Assembly (NCBI GenBank): GCA_007922195.1
Contig: ML682059.1
Span: forward strand, 16,296,997-16,360,996
Length of the DNA stretch: 64,000 nucleotides
Direction: 5' to 3'
DNA from: Podocnemis expansa
Taxonomy: Eukaryota; Chordata; Testudines; Podocnemididae
Shown: positions 44,891-54,617 of the stretch, piece by piece
How positions within the stretch are numbered: the stretch's first letter is position 1
Layout: each line of letters begins with the position of its first letter
The notes under the pieces: model-generated
Database searches by the model: none
Told to the model about the DNA's origin: nothing
What the model saw: the letters and a program-made list of their open reading frames with translations, nothing else
Position numbers and translations under genes: made by a program

Positions 44891-45796
44891 CTTGGGACAA
44901 CCAGGATGTTGACCATTGATGGTGATAATGGTGGTGAGTACGATGATGAGAACAATAAAAAGGCTTGTCTGCAAGGGATGGTGTGAGTATATTGATGATC
45001 AGATATTCATCTTATATTATTTACTGAGTTAGAGTGTTTTTGATATAGTTAACTGTGCTAATAGAAATATTACATGAACAAGAACCTATCCTAAATGTCA
45101 AGATCTCCCATGTGCCCATCATGGTTCTTGTAGTCGCTCTATTTCTGTGTCTGGTCATGGGGCATAACCCTGACAAACTACAGTGTTAATTGGCTCATCT
45201 AATGACTTAATATACTAAATCCAGAATCAGTAAACCAGACAACTTTATTTACAGTAAGGTTTTTGTTATGATTTTTTTGTGGGAGAATAGGTTTATGCGA
45301 GAATAACATCATTTATGTTTTGTTCTTTCAAATGTTCATAGAAAGTGAATTGCAGGCCCACAGCCAAGATTCATTTAATCATGAAACAAAATTAGTTTAA
45401 TCATGAAACTAAATTTGTCTGAGGAAGAATTAGAATGATTTAAGGCAACTTAATTCAATCATGGAAGAGAACAGTAACACAAATTAAGTAGTCTATCAAA
45501 CTGCTCAAATATCAAACCGCTAATAATGAATACTCAGAGCAATCGTAACAGCAGTTTGCAAGCTAACCCATAAGCTGAAAATGTACAATTTCACATAGCA
45601 AATATACTGTTAAAATTGCCTTTTCATAGAAATAATACAAATAACACAATAATAAAATTTAGTAATAAATTGTATGGCTTATCCTTCCAACTCTAGATAA
45701 TGATAGGTTTGATTTGACATTAGAGAATAGGGAACATAAAAATATATTAAAATATTATAAGCCAAATTTCAACTGACTGCCTACTACACAGACTAA
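44891..45796. other. Unassigned AT-rich sequence
   Basis: A short GATGATGAGAAC-type stretch follows the hAT element; nothing else is recognisable. Confidence 0.45.
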
Positions 45797-46055
45797 CTAT
45801 TCAGAACTAAATCAATCTGCCTGAATTTTCACAGATATATTTCTGTATTTTATGAGATAATATTCATGTAAAATCTGAGGCAAATCTGAGAGAGTTTGAG
45901 AGATTTCTGGATTAAAAATTAAATCATCCCTCTTCTTGTACATTGTTCTAACTTTTTGGGGGGGGAGGGGGAAAAACTTATCATAACTCCAATATGGGTT
46001 TCTTGAGATATTCCATAAATGTTGGTTTGGATTAGGAGACAAGATGTTTTGGGTT
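45797..46055 (+). repeat. Unclassified dispersed repeat, copy 2
   Basis: Same orientation as 29,920-30,160. Shared stretches include AGAACTAAATCAATC, GAGGCAAAT, TTTGAGAGATTTCTG, GTTTCTTGA/GTTTCTCAA, ATTCCATA(A/G)ATGTTG and GACAAG. A G-run (45,957-45,974) replaces the GGCCAGTGGAGTGGGG of copy 1. Not identified. Confidence 0.65.
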
Positions 46056-47049
46056 AATTATGGGGGGGGGAGGGTTGTAGGTTAAATTAACTGTTTTAAT
46101 GTAGAGTGCTTATGATACAAATATTACCTATGTGAAATTTAGGAGGGTTGTCTCTGGTTGCTGTGAGCTTTCCCAATTTTGTAAAAGTTGTACTGAAGAC
46201 CCTTTCTAGAAGGAGCATGACCTGAATACATAATAGAGAATACAGACTGGCCATGAAGGCTAGATTCTCCCACGAAAGCTCATGCAATAAATAAATCTGT
46301 TAGTCTTTAAGTGCCGCAAGATTCCTTGCTTTTTTTTTATATTTCCTGTGTTGCCTCTAGTCTTAGTAGTATTTTTCAGGTATTTGGTACTCAGTAAGAA
46401 CGCACAAATCCTTAATAAACTATGTAAATATGAAGGTGGACTTCTAAGTTCTGGATGAAATGGCATGAAGATTCCAAACTGATAATGTAAAGATGTCAGT
46501 GATCCATTATTTTAGAAAAGGCTAGACAAGAACAAGCTCTGTTAAATGGATTACATATAATTTAAGAGAACTATGTTCCCCCAGCTATTTTGACTGCACA
46601 GTCAGTAAAGAATTATGACAAATTTCCTTTATTTTCGCATCTCCCATGAGAAAAGTATAGCTATTTCATACTTCATGAAAGCAAAATGACTGAACTATTT
46701 GTGCTCCAATTTAGAAAAATTGTGTAAGGATAAAGTATGTAAAAAGTCAACCCCCAAAAGTGAAAGTGTCAGAATGGTGAACGACCAAAACTAGAGGACA
46801 AAGGAAGGATTAGAATGGAAACTGCTTCTCCTGTACTCAATAAATGGTCACTACACAGAAATATGATGGTGCGTTTCATCCATATGAAAGAATTCACACA
46901 ACATGTAAATACTATACATCACAAACATTAATATTATCATTAGTACTATTATTATGCTGCCTGCTATAGATTCATAGATAAACAACCTAGCAATTTAAAT
47001 GTCACAAAAAGATGAAGCTATAACATGTTAATTGAAGTGAAGAACAGGT
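46056..47049. other. Unassigned; foldback-repeat half copy at 46,263-46,335
   Basis: TCTCCCACGAAAGCTCATGCAATAAATAAATCTGTTAGTC and TTTAAGTGCCGCAAGATTCCTTGC match the right arm of the 19,258 repeat. The rest is AT-rich and unassigned. Confidence 0.6.
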
Positions 47050-47284
47050 ATTCTGTACTGGCACAGGGGGAAAAAAAGAAGACCCGAGTGGCTGGGGAGA
47101 AGGAGTTATCTTTCCTGAAGGCTGAGAGACTCACAGTCATTTAACACAGACGAAGGAAATGTAGAGTGCTCACGGTTAGGGATTCCTGTCTGAGGGGGAT
47201 GGAAGCATCCATCTGCCAACCTGACATGATGTCCGAGAAGGTGTACTGCTTTACTGAAGCCAGCATCCAAGTTGTCACAGTGAG

Positions 47285-47518
47285 GTGCCCAGGCTCATCC
47301 ATCCCATTGACCACTACTGTGTGCTGCCTATTCATTTAGGCACTAATGATACTGCCAGGTCTGACCCTATGCAGATCAGAAGCGACTACAGGGCTTTGGG
47401 AGCAAAGATGAAATCAGTGGCACAAGTGGTGTTCTTGTTTATCTTCCCAGACAAGGGTAAGGGTTCAGGCAGGGACACACAACATAGAGATGATTGCATG
47501 ACTGCTCAGATGGTGTGA
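47285..47518 (+). pseudogene. CR1 ORF1 esterase fragment
   Basis: 77-codon frame. HLGTNDTARSDPMQIRSDY (residues 17-35) contains the GTND block of SGNH-type esterases (47,339-47,350), followed by RALGAKMK and AQVVFLFIFPDKGKG, the conserved CR1 ORF1 order. Some CR1 lineages carry this esterase domain in ORF1, where it is thought to help membrane or nucleoprotein association. The upstream Ser block and zinc-finger part cannot be seen here. Frame ends after 47,518. Confidence 0.8.
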
Positions 47519-47654
47519 ACAAGAGGACTTCCTTGGTCATGCAATACTGTTGTGAGAAGGATTGCTGGGAAGAACCCTTACTAAGAAGCAGAAGAACATC
47601 TCGCCAACCTAGTGAGGAGGACTTTAAACAAGATTCAGAGGAGAATAGTGACAA

Positions 47655-47790
47655 AAGCCCATAGTTCCAAAGGGGCAGCCAAGTTAGTCTAATAAAGAAA
47701 AAAAAAAAGCAAGGAGTCTTGTGGTATTTAAATAAATCTGTTAGTCTTGAAGTGCCACAAAACTTCTAGCTTTTATTTTTTTTTAAAGCC
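47655..47790. repeat. Foldback dispersed repeat inside CR1
   Basis: GTTCCAAAGGGGCAGCCAAGTTAGTC, an A-run, GCAAGGAGTCTTGTGGTATTTAAATAAATCTGTTAGTC and TTGAAGTGCCACAAAACTTC. It contains both arms with the centre deleted compared with 19,258. Confidence 0.7.
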
Positions 47791-49136
47791 CCTGTGTAGA
47801 TATTAAAGAGGTGAGCTTAACAGAGGGCTAGGTAGTTTGGGAAAGGAATGGAAAATATATTGGGGTCAGAAAAGCAGCAGGTGGAGAAACAGTGGTGGAA
47901 TCCACTCAACATCTAAACATGAAGAACTAGAAGCACTAATATGTAAGCTTAATTATGATTTAACTGGTATAAGTGTAATGTGTTTGGTAGACTCTAATGA
48001 CTGAAATATTGGAATAAGTAGTATAGCTTGTTTAGGAAAGAAAAGTAGGAAAAAAGTGGGGGGAGGTCATTGTATTATATGTCAAGAAAATATATATTTA
48101 CAAATATACATTTATTTGTTCTAATATCCAAAAAGGTGGGAGAAGCAAATCAGTTGAAAGTCCTTGAGTGAAGGCAAATGGAAGAAAAAAACAGAGATGA
48201 TGTCATGATAGGTATCTGCTATCACTACCACATCAGGAAGAAGATGTGGATGAGGCATTTCCTGAATTATCCCAAACACAAGACCAGAAGTAATAGGGAA
48301 CTTTAACTGCCCAATTTTTCTCTTGGAAAACTAATGTGGAAAACATGAAATGCTAAATTAGTTAATGGAACGTACTGGGGACAACCTTTTGCTATAGAAG
48401 GTACAAGAAATAACAGGAGATCAACCATTTTAGACATGATTCTGACCATTAGGAAGGAATTAGCTCCTATTTAAAGACTGAAGGCAGTTTAGGTGAAAGT
48501 GATTATGAGATGATGGATTTCATGATTCTAAGGAAAGGAAGGAGTGAGATCAGCAAAATAAGGACAATGAACTTCAAAAAAGCAGACTTCAGCATATTCA
48601 GAGAATTTATAAGTAAGGTCCCATGGGAATAAATCTAAAGAAAAGAGATGTTCAGGAGAGCTGGCATTTTCTTAAGGAGGCACTATTAAAGGCACAACAG
48701 CAAACTACCCCAATGTGAAGGAAAGAAAGGAACAATAGTTAGAGATGAATATGGCTCCATCAGGAGTTCTTTAATGATCTGAAAAACAAAAAGGAAGCCC
48801 ATGAAGTGGAAACATGGACAAATTGCTTAGGATGAGAACAAAGCAATAGCACCAGCATGTAGGAATAAAATCAGGAAAGCTAAAGCACAAAATAAGTTAC
48901 ATCTAGCTAGAGAGATAAAAGACAGGAAAAAAAGGTTCTATAAACATGCTAGGAGCAGGAGAACAACAAAAGAAAGTATAGGTCCAATACTAATGAGGAA
49001 TCAGAGCTAATAACATTGTATTAAGAAGGCTGAGGTGTTTAATGTTTATATTACTTCCATCATCACTAAAAAAGATTATTGGTGACCAAATACTTAATAC
49101 AACTTTAACAACAAAGAGAAATAACTAGAAACCAGA

Positions 49137-49639
49137 ATGGCAATAGAAAGGTTAAAAAAGTTAGAGGTAGTCAGATCAGCAGTGCCTGATGAAGTTCATT
49201 TCAGGGTACTTAAGGAACTAGCTGAAACAATTTCAGATCAATTAATGTTTATCTTTGAGAACTCATGGAGGCCAGGAGAGACCCTAAAGGATTGGAGACA
49301 AGCATACATAGTACCATTTTTTTAAAAGGAGAGAAAAGAGGGGTAGGGAATTATAGAGCAGTCTGCCTAATTTTCATGCCTGGAAAGATTCTGGAACAAA
49401 TTATTAAACAATCAATTTGTGAGCAGCTAGAGGATAGTTGGACAAGTAATAATAGCCAGCATCAATTTGTCAAGAATAAGTCATGCCTGACCAACATAAT
49501 TTTCTTCTTTGAGAGGATTACTGGGGTGGTAGAAAGGGAGAAAGTTGTAGATGTGATATATAGTAATTTTAGTAAGGCTTTTAACACAATCCCATATGGT
49601 GTCTTCATAAGCAAGCTAGGGAAATGTGATCTAGGTTAA
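49137..49639 (+). pseudogene. CR1 ORF2 reverse transcriptase segment
   Basis: 49,137-49,325 carries VPDEVHFRVLKELAETISDQLMFIFENSW and DWRQAYIVPFF; 49,265-49,639 continues with GNYRAVCLI..GKILEQIIKQSI, SQHQFVKNKSCLTN and VIYSNFSKAFNTIPYGV. The palm motif LDFSKAFD reads SNFSKAFN, so both catalytic-site acids of that block are changed. The two frames overlap by a shift at about 49,325. Confidence 0.85.
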
Positions 49640-49796
49640 GTTACATAAAGTGGGTGCATAAATCGTTGAAAACACACACTCAAAATCAGTTATCAGTGGT
49701 TTATTGTCAGACTGAGAGGACTTAACTAGTGCAGTATAGTGCCTTTCAGTATCCTCATTAATGGCTTGGATAATGGAATAGAAAGAATGCTTTTAA

Positions 49797-49949
49797 AATA
49801 TACAAGAAGTCCTGTAGAACTTCTAAAGACTAACAAATTTATTTATTGCATGAACTTTTGTAGGAGAAAATCACACTTCATTAGATGCTTTCAAAAAGTA
49901 ATAAATAATGTTTGTTTCACTGAACCAGACTACCACTCTTACCCTTTTG
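49797..49949 (-). repeat. Foldback dispersed repeat in CR1, with ~13-base flanking duplication
   Basis: CAAGAAGTCCTGTAGAACTTCTAAAGACTAACAAATT..TTGCATGAACTTTTGTAGG..CTTCATTAGATGC and later CCAGACTACCACTCTTACC form the inverted version of the 19,258 repeat. CTTTTAAAATATA before it and CTTATAAAATTTG after it (49,783-49,796 and ~49,953-49,966) agree at about 10 of 13 bases, consistent with a retroposon TSD. Confidence 0.65.
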
Positions 49950-50224
49950 GAACTTATAAAATTTGTGACTTGTACCAAACTGGTCCAAACACTCTGTAGG
50001 ATAGTCTTAGAATTCAAAATGATCTTGAAAAAAATGGAGAAATGGTCTGAAATCAATAAGATTAAATTCAATGAAGACAAGTGAAAATTATTACAGGTAA
50101 GAAGAAAAAATCAAATGCACAAATGCAAACTACAGAATGATGCATTAGGCAGTAATATTGCTGAAAAATATCACAAATTGAACATGAGACTATTGAACAA
50201 TGTGATTCAGGGTTGATCTACTAC

Positions 50225-50329
50225 TGGGGGCTTACATCTACATAGCTATGTTTTTGAGTGGTATGTTTAAATCCACATTCCTGAGCAATGCAGTTAAAAT
50301 GGCATAAGATCCTGTGTAGATACCACAAT
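50225..50329. mobile_element. Fragment of a turtle-type TIR element
   Basis: GGGGCTTACATCTACATAGCTATG..TTTAAATCCACATTCCTGAGCAATGCAGTTAAAATGGCATAAGATCCTGTGTAGATACCAC follows the pattern (CTGAGCGACATAGTTA..GGTGTAGACAC) of a common reptile DNA element end. Listed by pattern only. Confidence 0.5.
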
Positions 50330-50629
50330 GGCTATGTCTACACTGGCAAAATTAGTTCAAAATAGTAATTATTATTTTAATTTGAAATAACTATTTTGAA
50401 TTAGCACTGTTTTAAATCTATTATTTCAAATTAGGGTTATGTCTACACTTAGAACGCTACTCCAAATTAACTGAATTCAACCTAATAATTATTCCATGGA
50501 GAGGACTTGCTAATTTGAATTGGAAGAGGGGCACCATGGGAGGTATGGCAACATGGCCCCAAGAAGGGCCATGCCTCCACCCAATCTCCTGCCAGACTCC
50601 AGCCCTCTGAGCCTAGCACAGGGAAAAGC

Positions 50630-51285
50630 ATACTCTGCCGAGCTCTAGCTGCGGTACTGCTAGGGCTGGGCAAGGGATGCTTTCCCTCACACGAGGCTCA
50701 AAAGGCCAGAGCATGGCAGGGGATGACTTCCATTGGCAGGGCTCTGTGTGGCCAGGCAGGGGGGAAGGATTACCCCGCCTAGCTGCAGGCGTGATTCCGT
50801 AGCGCGGGGAGAAGGGATTCTTCTGCCATGAGCTCTGACTGTGCTGCTGGGGCAGGGGGAGAAGGGATTCCTTCCGCCAGGCTCCAGCAGCACTGCCCAG
50901 GCACAGGGAAGGGACCCCCAAACCTGGTTGGAGTTGCATAGCCTTGGTGTGGGGAAGGGACCCCTGCGCAAGGGCAGTGCTGCTGGAGCCCAGTGGGGGG
51001 AGGGAATCTCTTTTCCCAGCACTCCAGCAGGGCTGTCAGAGCCTGGCGCAGGGGAATCCCTTCTCTCCCTGCCCCAGCAGTGAGGCTCCATCCCAGTGCG
51101 GTGATCCCTTCCCTGCTCCCAGGCAGCACTGTTGGAGCCCAGCAAAGATAATCCCTTCTCCCTGTGCCCTGGCAGTGAAGCTATGGCCTGGCACAGGGAT
51201 CCCTTCCCCACGCCTGGGCAGCTGTGCTGGAGTCAGGTGGGGGAATCCCTTCTCCAAATCCTGTGGGGGGGCACCTTTGGGGCTG
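50630..51285. repeat. Degenerate GC-rich minisatellite-like core
   Basis: Diverged units of roughly 60-75 bases, each with a GGCACAGGGAGAAGGGATCCCTTC-like segment (by motif) and CAGCAGTGCTGGAGCC-like segment. The unit alternates orientation, giving inverted as well as direct repeats. Confidence 0.65.
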
Positions 51286-51299
51286 CTTGTGTAACCTGC

Positions 51300-52130
51300 T
51301 AGGGTGGGCTCCAATGCATTCATGTGCCCCTTTCCAGTGCCTAACAGAGAAACCCCTGCAGAAAGCAGCTGGAGAGCCAGGATCCAGTCTGTTCAGGACT
51401 CACAGTGAAGACTGCTCAGAGTTCCCATCCCACAATAAACTACTGCTCAGAATAAACATAACAATGAACTTTATTTGTTAACTAAACAAATCTTATCCAT
51501 AGAAACCATAATAAATTAAAAAAAAAAAACAGTAAGAAACCCAAAAGTCCCAAAATTCAGGTGGAGTCAACTCTTATCTCAGTTGCAGTCTCTAAGTCCT
51601 TGAGGCTTAAATGCAAAACAGAAGCCATCTTCATCATCTCTAGTTGCAGGAATCTTCAGGCAAATGCCATGCAGTCCTTTCTTTCTCCTGTGCAGGCAGC
51701 ACCACACGATTGGGTCACTGACCATCCAGCTCTCAGTTCTATTGCAGACAACTCCCCTGTAAAACTGTCCAAAGCAGGGAGAAAACATCCTGCAGTCCAG
51801 TCTCACACAGCTCCTTTCACTCAGTCCCTGAGCACATGGACTCTGCAGCTCTCTCTGTTTGCTCCTCTCTAGGCTGCTCCTCTCGGGCTTCTCCCTGGGC
51901 ATGTAACTCAAGCATAATAATAAAACTTGTGGAGCATGCTCAGTGTGCTACAACACCCTCTTACCAGAAGATTCTGGTTTCTGGGCTTCAAAATCTGCCC
52001 AGCAACGTAACCCAGTCATAAGGGGTCCATGAAAGAGATTATTCCTTTTTAGGCATGTGGGTTGCATTTGCCTCAGGTGCTGGAGGGCCGGTGCTTCCTT
52101 CCAGAGTTGCATATATCCTGGGAGGAAGGT
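51300..52130. mobile_element. LTR-like insertion (weak)
   Basis: AACTTTATTTGTTAACTAAACAAATC at 51,467 and AATAATAAAACTTG near 51,918 are polyadenylation-like signals; the texture is unlike the AT-rich element around it. Neither terminal motifs nor TSD could be established. Confidence 0.3.
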
Positions 52131-52190
52131 CAACCAAGTTAATTTGAACTAAGCATTAATTCAAATTAGCATAGCTACGTTGGTTTAGTT

Positions 52191-52323
52191 CAGGGGTCTC
52201 AAACACACAGCCTGTGGGCCGCATGCGGCCCCTAATGCTATTTCCTGAGGCCCTTAACGACACTATTGTTACCAAAAAAAGTAAGGAGTCTTGAGGCACT
52301 TAAAGACCAGTTTGACAACCCTG
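52191..52323. mobile_element. hAT element with perfect 8-bp TSD, nested
   Basis: Starts CAGGGGTCTCAAAC, ends GTTTGACAACCCTG. Perfect 8-bp direct repeats GTTTAGTT at 52,183-52,190 and 52,324-52,331. The body begins with GCCTGTGGGCCGCATGCGGCCCC and includes a scrap of the foldback repeat (AAGTAAGGAGTCTTGAGGCACTTAAAGAC, ~52,278-52,306), which therefore moved in before or was carried by this element. Confidence 0.9.
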
Positions 52324-52872
52324 GTTTAGTTTGAACTCATACATTCAAACTAACCCTTAGGTCAAACTTAAGTGAGATTTTATAAGTTCGACCTAGGGTT
52401 TCCTTAGTTCAAAGTAAGAGAACTCCTAGTTTGAGCTAACAAAAGTAAGTGTGGACATGCACTAATTTAGTTCGAATTAAGCCTCTTTAATTCAAACTAA
52501 ATTGTACGTTTAGCCATACCCTAGGAGTCCAGTGAAGACTCTCTAATTTGAAATAAGGTAGGAGTTATTATTTCAAAACAGAGTCTTCACTAGACTTTCT
52601 ATTTCGAAATAGGGGAAGGCAGGCAGAAGCATAGGGCCATTTTTTCAGAATAAGCCTATTTCATGTCTTAGAATGGCTTATTTCAAAATAATTGTTTTGA
52701 GTTAAGCACTATTTTGAAATGAAAGTAGGTTTTACTATTTCAAAATAGCACTTCATTATTTTGAAATAGACATTTATTTTGAACTAACAAAATGCTCGCA
52801 TGGACAGGGAAAAAAGTTATTTTGAAATACGCCCACTTATTTTGAAATAACTTGTAAGCGTAGAAATACTAT

Positions 52873-53298
52873 GGCTATATCCACACATACATTGTTATTT
52901 TGAAGTAAATTATTTCAAAATGAGTTATTTTGAAATAAAATCCTTATTTTGAAATAAGTTAATTCAAATTAAGGGAAAGCGTGCTATCAAAATGGCTGTT
53001 ATTTCAAAAAGGTTATTTCGAACTAACGCCGTTTGGACATGTTGTTTCAAAACAGTTGTTTTGAAACAATGGTGTTGTTTCAAAACAACATGTCCAAACG
53101 ACATTATTTCAAAATAACTGTTTCAAAATAACAGCTGTTTTGAAATGAATGGGGTTTAAGCTGTTTCAAAATGATGGTTCCTATTTCAAAATGACAGAAC
53201 CTGTCATTTTGAAGTAAGAAAATGTCATGTGGGCCTAATCTTTTTTATTTCAAAATAACCAGTGCTATTTCAAAATAAAGAGACGTGTGGACATACCC
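52873..53298. mobile_element. AT-rich inverted-repeat element (TTCGAA family), copy with TAT flanks
   Basis: Starts GGCTATATCCACACAT and ends ACGTGTGGACATACCC. TAT is present on both sides (52,870-52,872 and 53,299-53,301). The inside is a ladder of TTATTTCAAAATAA, TTTGAAATAA and GTTTCAAAACAAC palindromes, closest to copy 1 at 7,779. Confidence 0.85.
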
Positions 53299-53301
53299 TA
53301 T

Positions 53302-53475
53302 GTGAACAGAGGAATTATTCTGTTGACCTTGCTACTGCCTTTCAGAGAGGTGGGTTACCTACAGTAATAGAAGAAAGCCTCCAACCTGCATAGATAGTGT
53401 CTACGGTGAAGTGTTACTGTGATAGTGCTACTGCTGTAGCAATTCAAGTGTAAGTTAGCCCTTAGCTGCAAAAAA
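53302..53475. mobile_element. Turtle-type TIR element fragment
   Basis: GGAATTATTCTGTTGACCTTGCTACTGCC..GAGAGGTGGGTTACCTACAGTAATAG..GTGTCTACGGTGAAGTGTTAC..GCTGTAGCAATTCAAGTGTAAGTTAGCCC follows the well-known pattern of a reptile element with a ..TTTCAAGTGTAGACAAGCCC end. Left end not visible. Confidence 0.5.
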
Positions 53476-53747
53476 GAGCAATATCCTTCTGGAGTGTAGC
53501 CAAAGGAGTCTTGTATGTAAGACATGGAAGTCATTGCCCAGCTTTGTTTGGCACTGTCAGTGTTTCAGCTGGAGGGCTGTATCCAGTTTAAGAAAGAGAA
53601 ATTGTAGAGTGTCCAGAGGAAAGCTATAAAAATTATTAAAATTTTAGAAAACTTGACCTGTCAAGAAAGGTTAAAATGGGCATGTTTTGATTTGACAAAG
53701 GTAGTCAGAGAAGACTGGGTAACCATCTTCAAACATGTTAAGGGCTT

Positions 53748-54415
53748 TGTGATGGGGCATCTGCCCTGCACTGGTTTAAACAAGGTTAAAAAGGGTTTGG
53801 GGAGTGACAGTCAATGAGAGTAGGCTGCCAGAGAGCTAATCAGAGCCCATTGACCTGATATAAGAGGGAGCTGCCAGGCAGCACAAGTTTAGTTCCTGCC
53901 TGGAGCTGGAAGGAGTCAGGAGACCAGGATCCTGGACAGTTCACTGGCTGACTGCTGGGGCAGAACAGAGTCAGGGTCCTGAATTAAGGGCTAAGGAGGT
54001 ACTGGGGCCTGTGGGGAAGCAGCCAAGGAAAGACTTCCGTGGATGTGGAGGTTGAGGTAGTCCAATGTTCCTGAACTGTGGCTTAGAGTGGTGGATGGGC
54101 CCGGCTCTCTCTCCTCCTCACCTAGGCAACTAAAACAATGATGGTGATGGACTGAGGCAACCACTGAAGAAAATGGAAAGCCAGGACTGTCCAACCATCC
54201 CAGAAGGGTGGGATGGCAGGAGAAAAGCACTGCAATTTAGTCAGAGGGCTGAGGCCAGGGAAGATGTAGTGGGGCTGAGACAGAACTGAGGAGGCTGCCC
54301 AATGACAGCGAGGTGACAGAGCACAGACTCTGGATGGGGTTGCCTGCTTGACTTATTCCTCTATAACACTGCCAAGAGCCACTTGTCCAGCTGGGAGTAT
54401 GTCATGCCCATCACA
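53748..54415. mobile_element. Solo LTR, 668 bp, inserted in CR1
   Basis: Starts TGTGATGGGGCATC and ends GCCCATCACA, inverse ends with TG..CA as in retroviral LTRs. The flanks GGCTT (53,743-53,747) and GGCTG (54,416-54,420) agree at 4 of 5, and CR1 reads straight across (..AAGGGCT | GTTATAAAC..). The AGGAGCTGCCAGGCAGC and GGCTGACTGCTGGGGCAGA segments are the usual body of a frequent turtle LTR. No internal region or second LTR, so it is a recombined solo LTR. Confidence 0.85.
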
Positions 54416-54617
54416 GGCTGTTATAAACAAGACAGTGATCTTGTTCTCCATCTCCACTGAAAACTGGACAAAACATTATGGGTTTAAGCTGCATCAAGGG
54501 AGTTTTAGATAAGATATTATAAAATCTTTCTAATTGTATGAAATAGTTAAGCACTGAAATAGGCTTTTGAGGAGGTTGTGGAATTGCTGTCATAAGAGGT
54601 TTTAAAGAATATATTAC

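Larger units (their letters stand above)
47050..50215 (+). mobile_element. CR1 LINE, most complete copy (ORF1 end through post-RT)
   Basis: From 47,050 the copy covers the C-terminal half of ORF1 (esterase, see below), the inter-ORF region, and ORF2 endonuclease (47,900-48,640), linker (48,640-49,130) and RT (49,137-49,790), ending near 50,215 in the EKD-type region without a 3' tail. Two foldback repeats have inserted, at 47,655-47,790 and 49,797-49,949. It is AT-biased relative to the copy at 39,135 and full of stops, so older. Confidence 0.85.
50435..52521. mobile_element. Inner inverted-repeat element, ~2.1 kb, with GC-rich core
   Basis: Starts GGTTATGTCTACACTTAG and ends CTAAATTGTACGTTTAGCCATACCC. 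TAG stands on both sides (50,432-50,434 and 52,522-52,524). Inside are a module shared with the 42,406 element (50,522-50,586), a GC-rich degenerate array (50,630-51,285), an LTR-like block (51,300-52,130) and a hAT insertion (52,191-52,323). The open frames on both strands in the GC core (up to 174 codons) are repeat artefacts. Confidence 0.65.
50330..52868. mobile_element. Outer AT-rich inverted-repeat element, split by a second one
   Basis: Left piece 50,330-50,434 starts GGCTATGTCTACACTGGC. Right piece 52,525-52,868 ends GTAAGCGTAGAAATA, the eroded inverse of that start. Both pieces carry TTATTTCAAA/TTTGAAATAA palindromes. Everything between (50,435-52,521) is a later insertion. Confidence 0.6.

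Noticed and set aside
44375..44986. Three overlapping open frames of 181-203 codons
   Set aside because: They lie in a GC-rich hAT element with internal repeats; composition is Pro/Gly/Ala-rich in every frame, as expected from stop-poor GC-rich DNA.
50687..51294. Open frames up to 174 codons on both strands
   Set aside because: Produced by the GC-rich degenerate array inside an inverted-repeat element.
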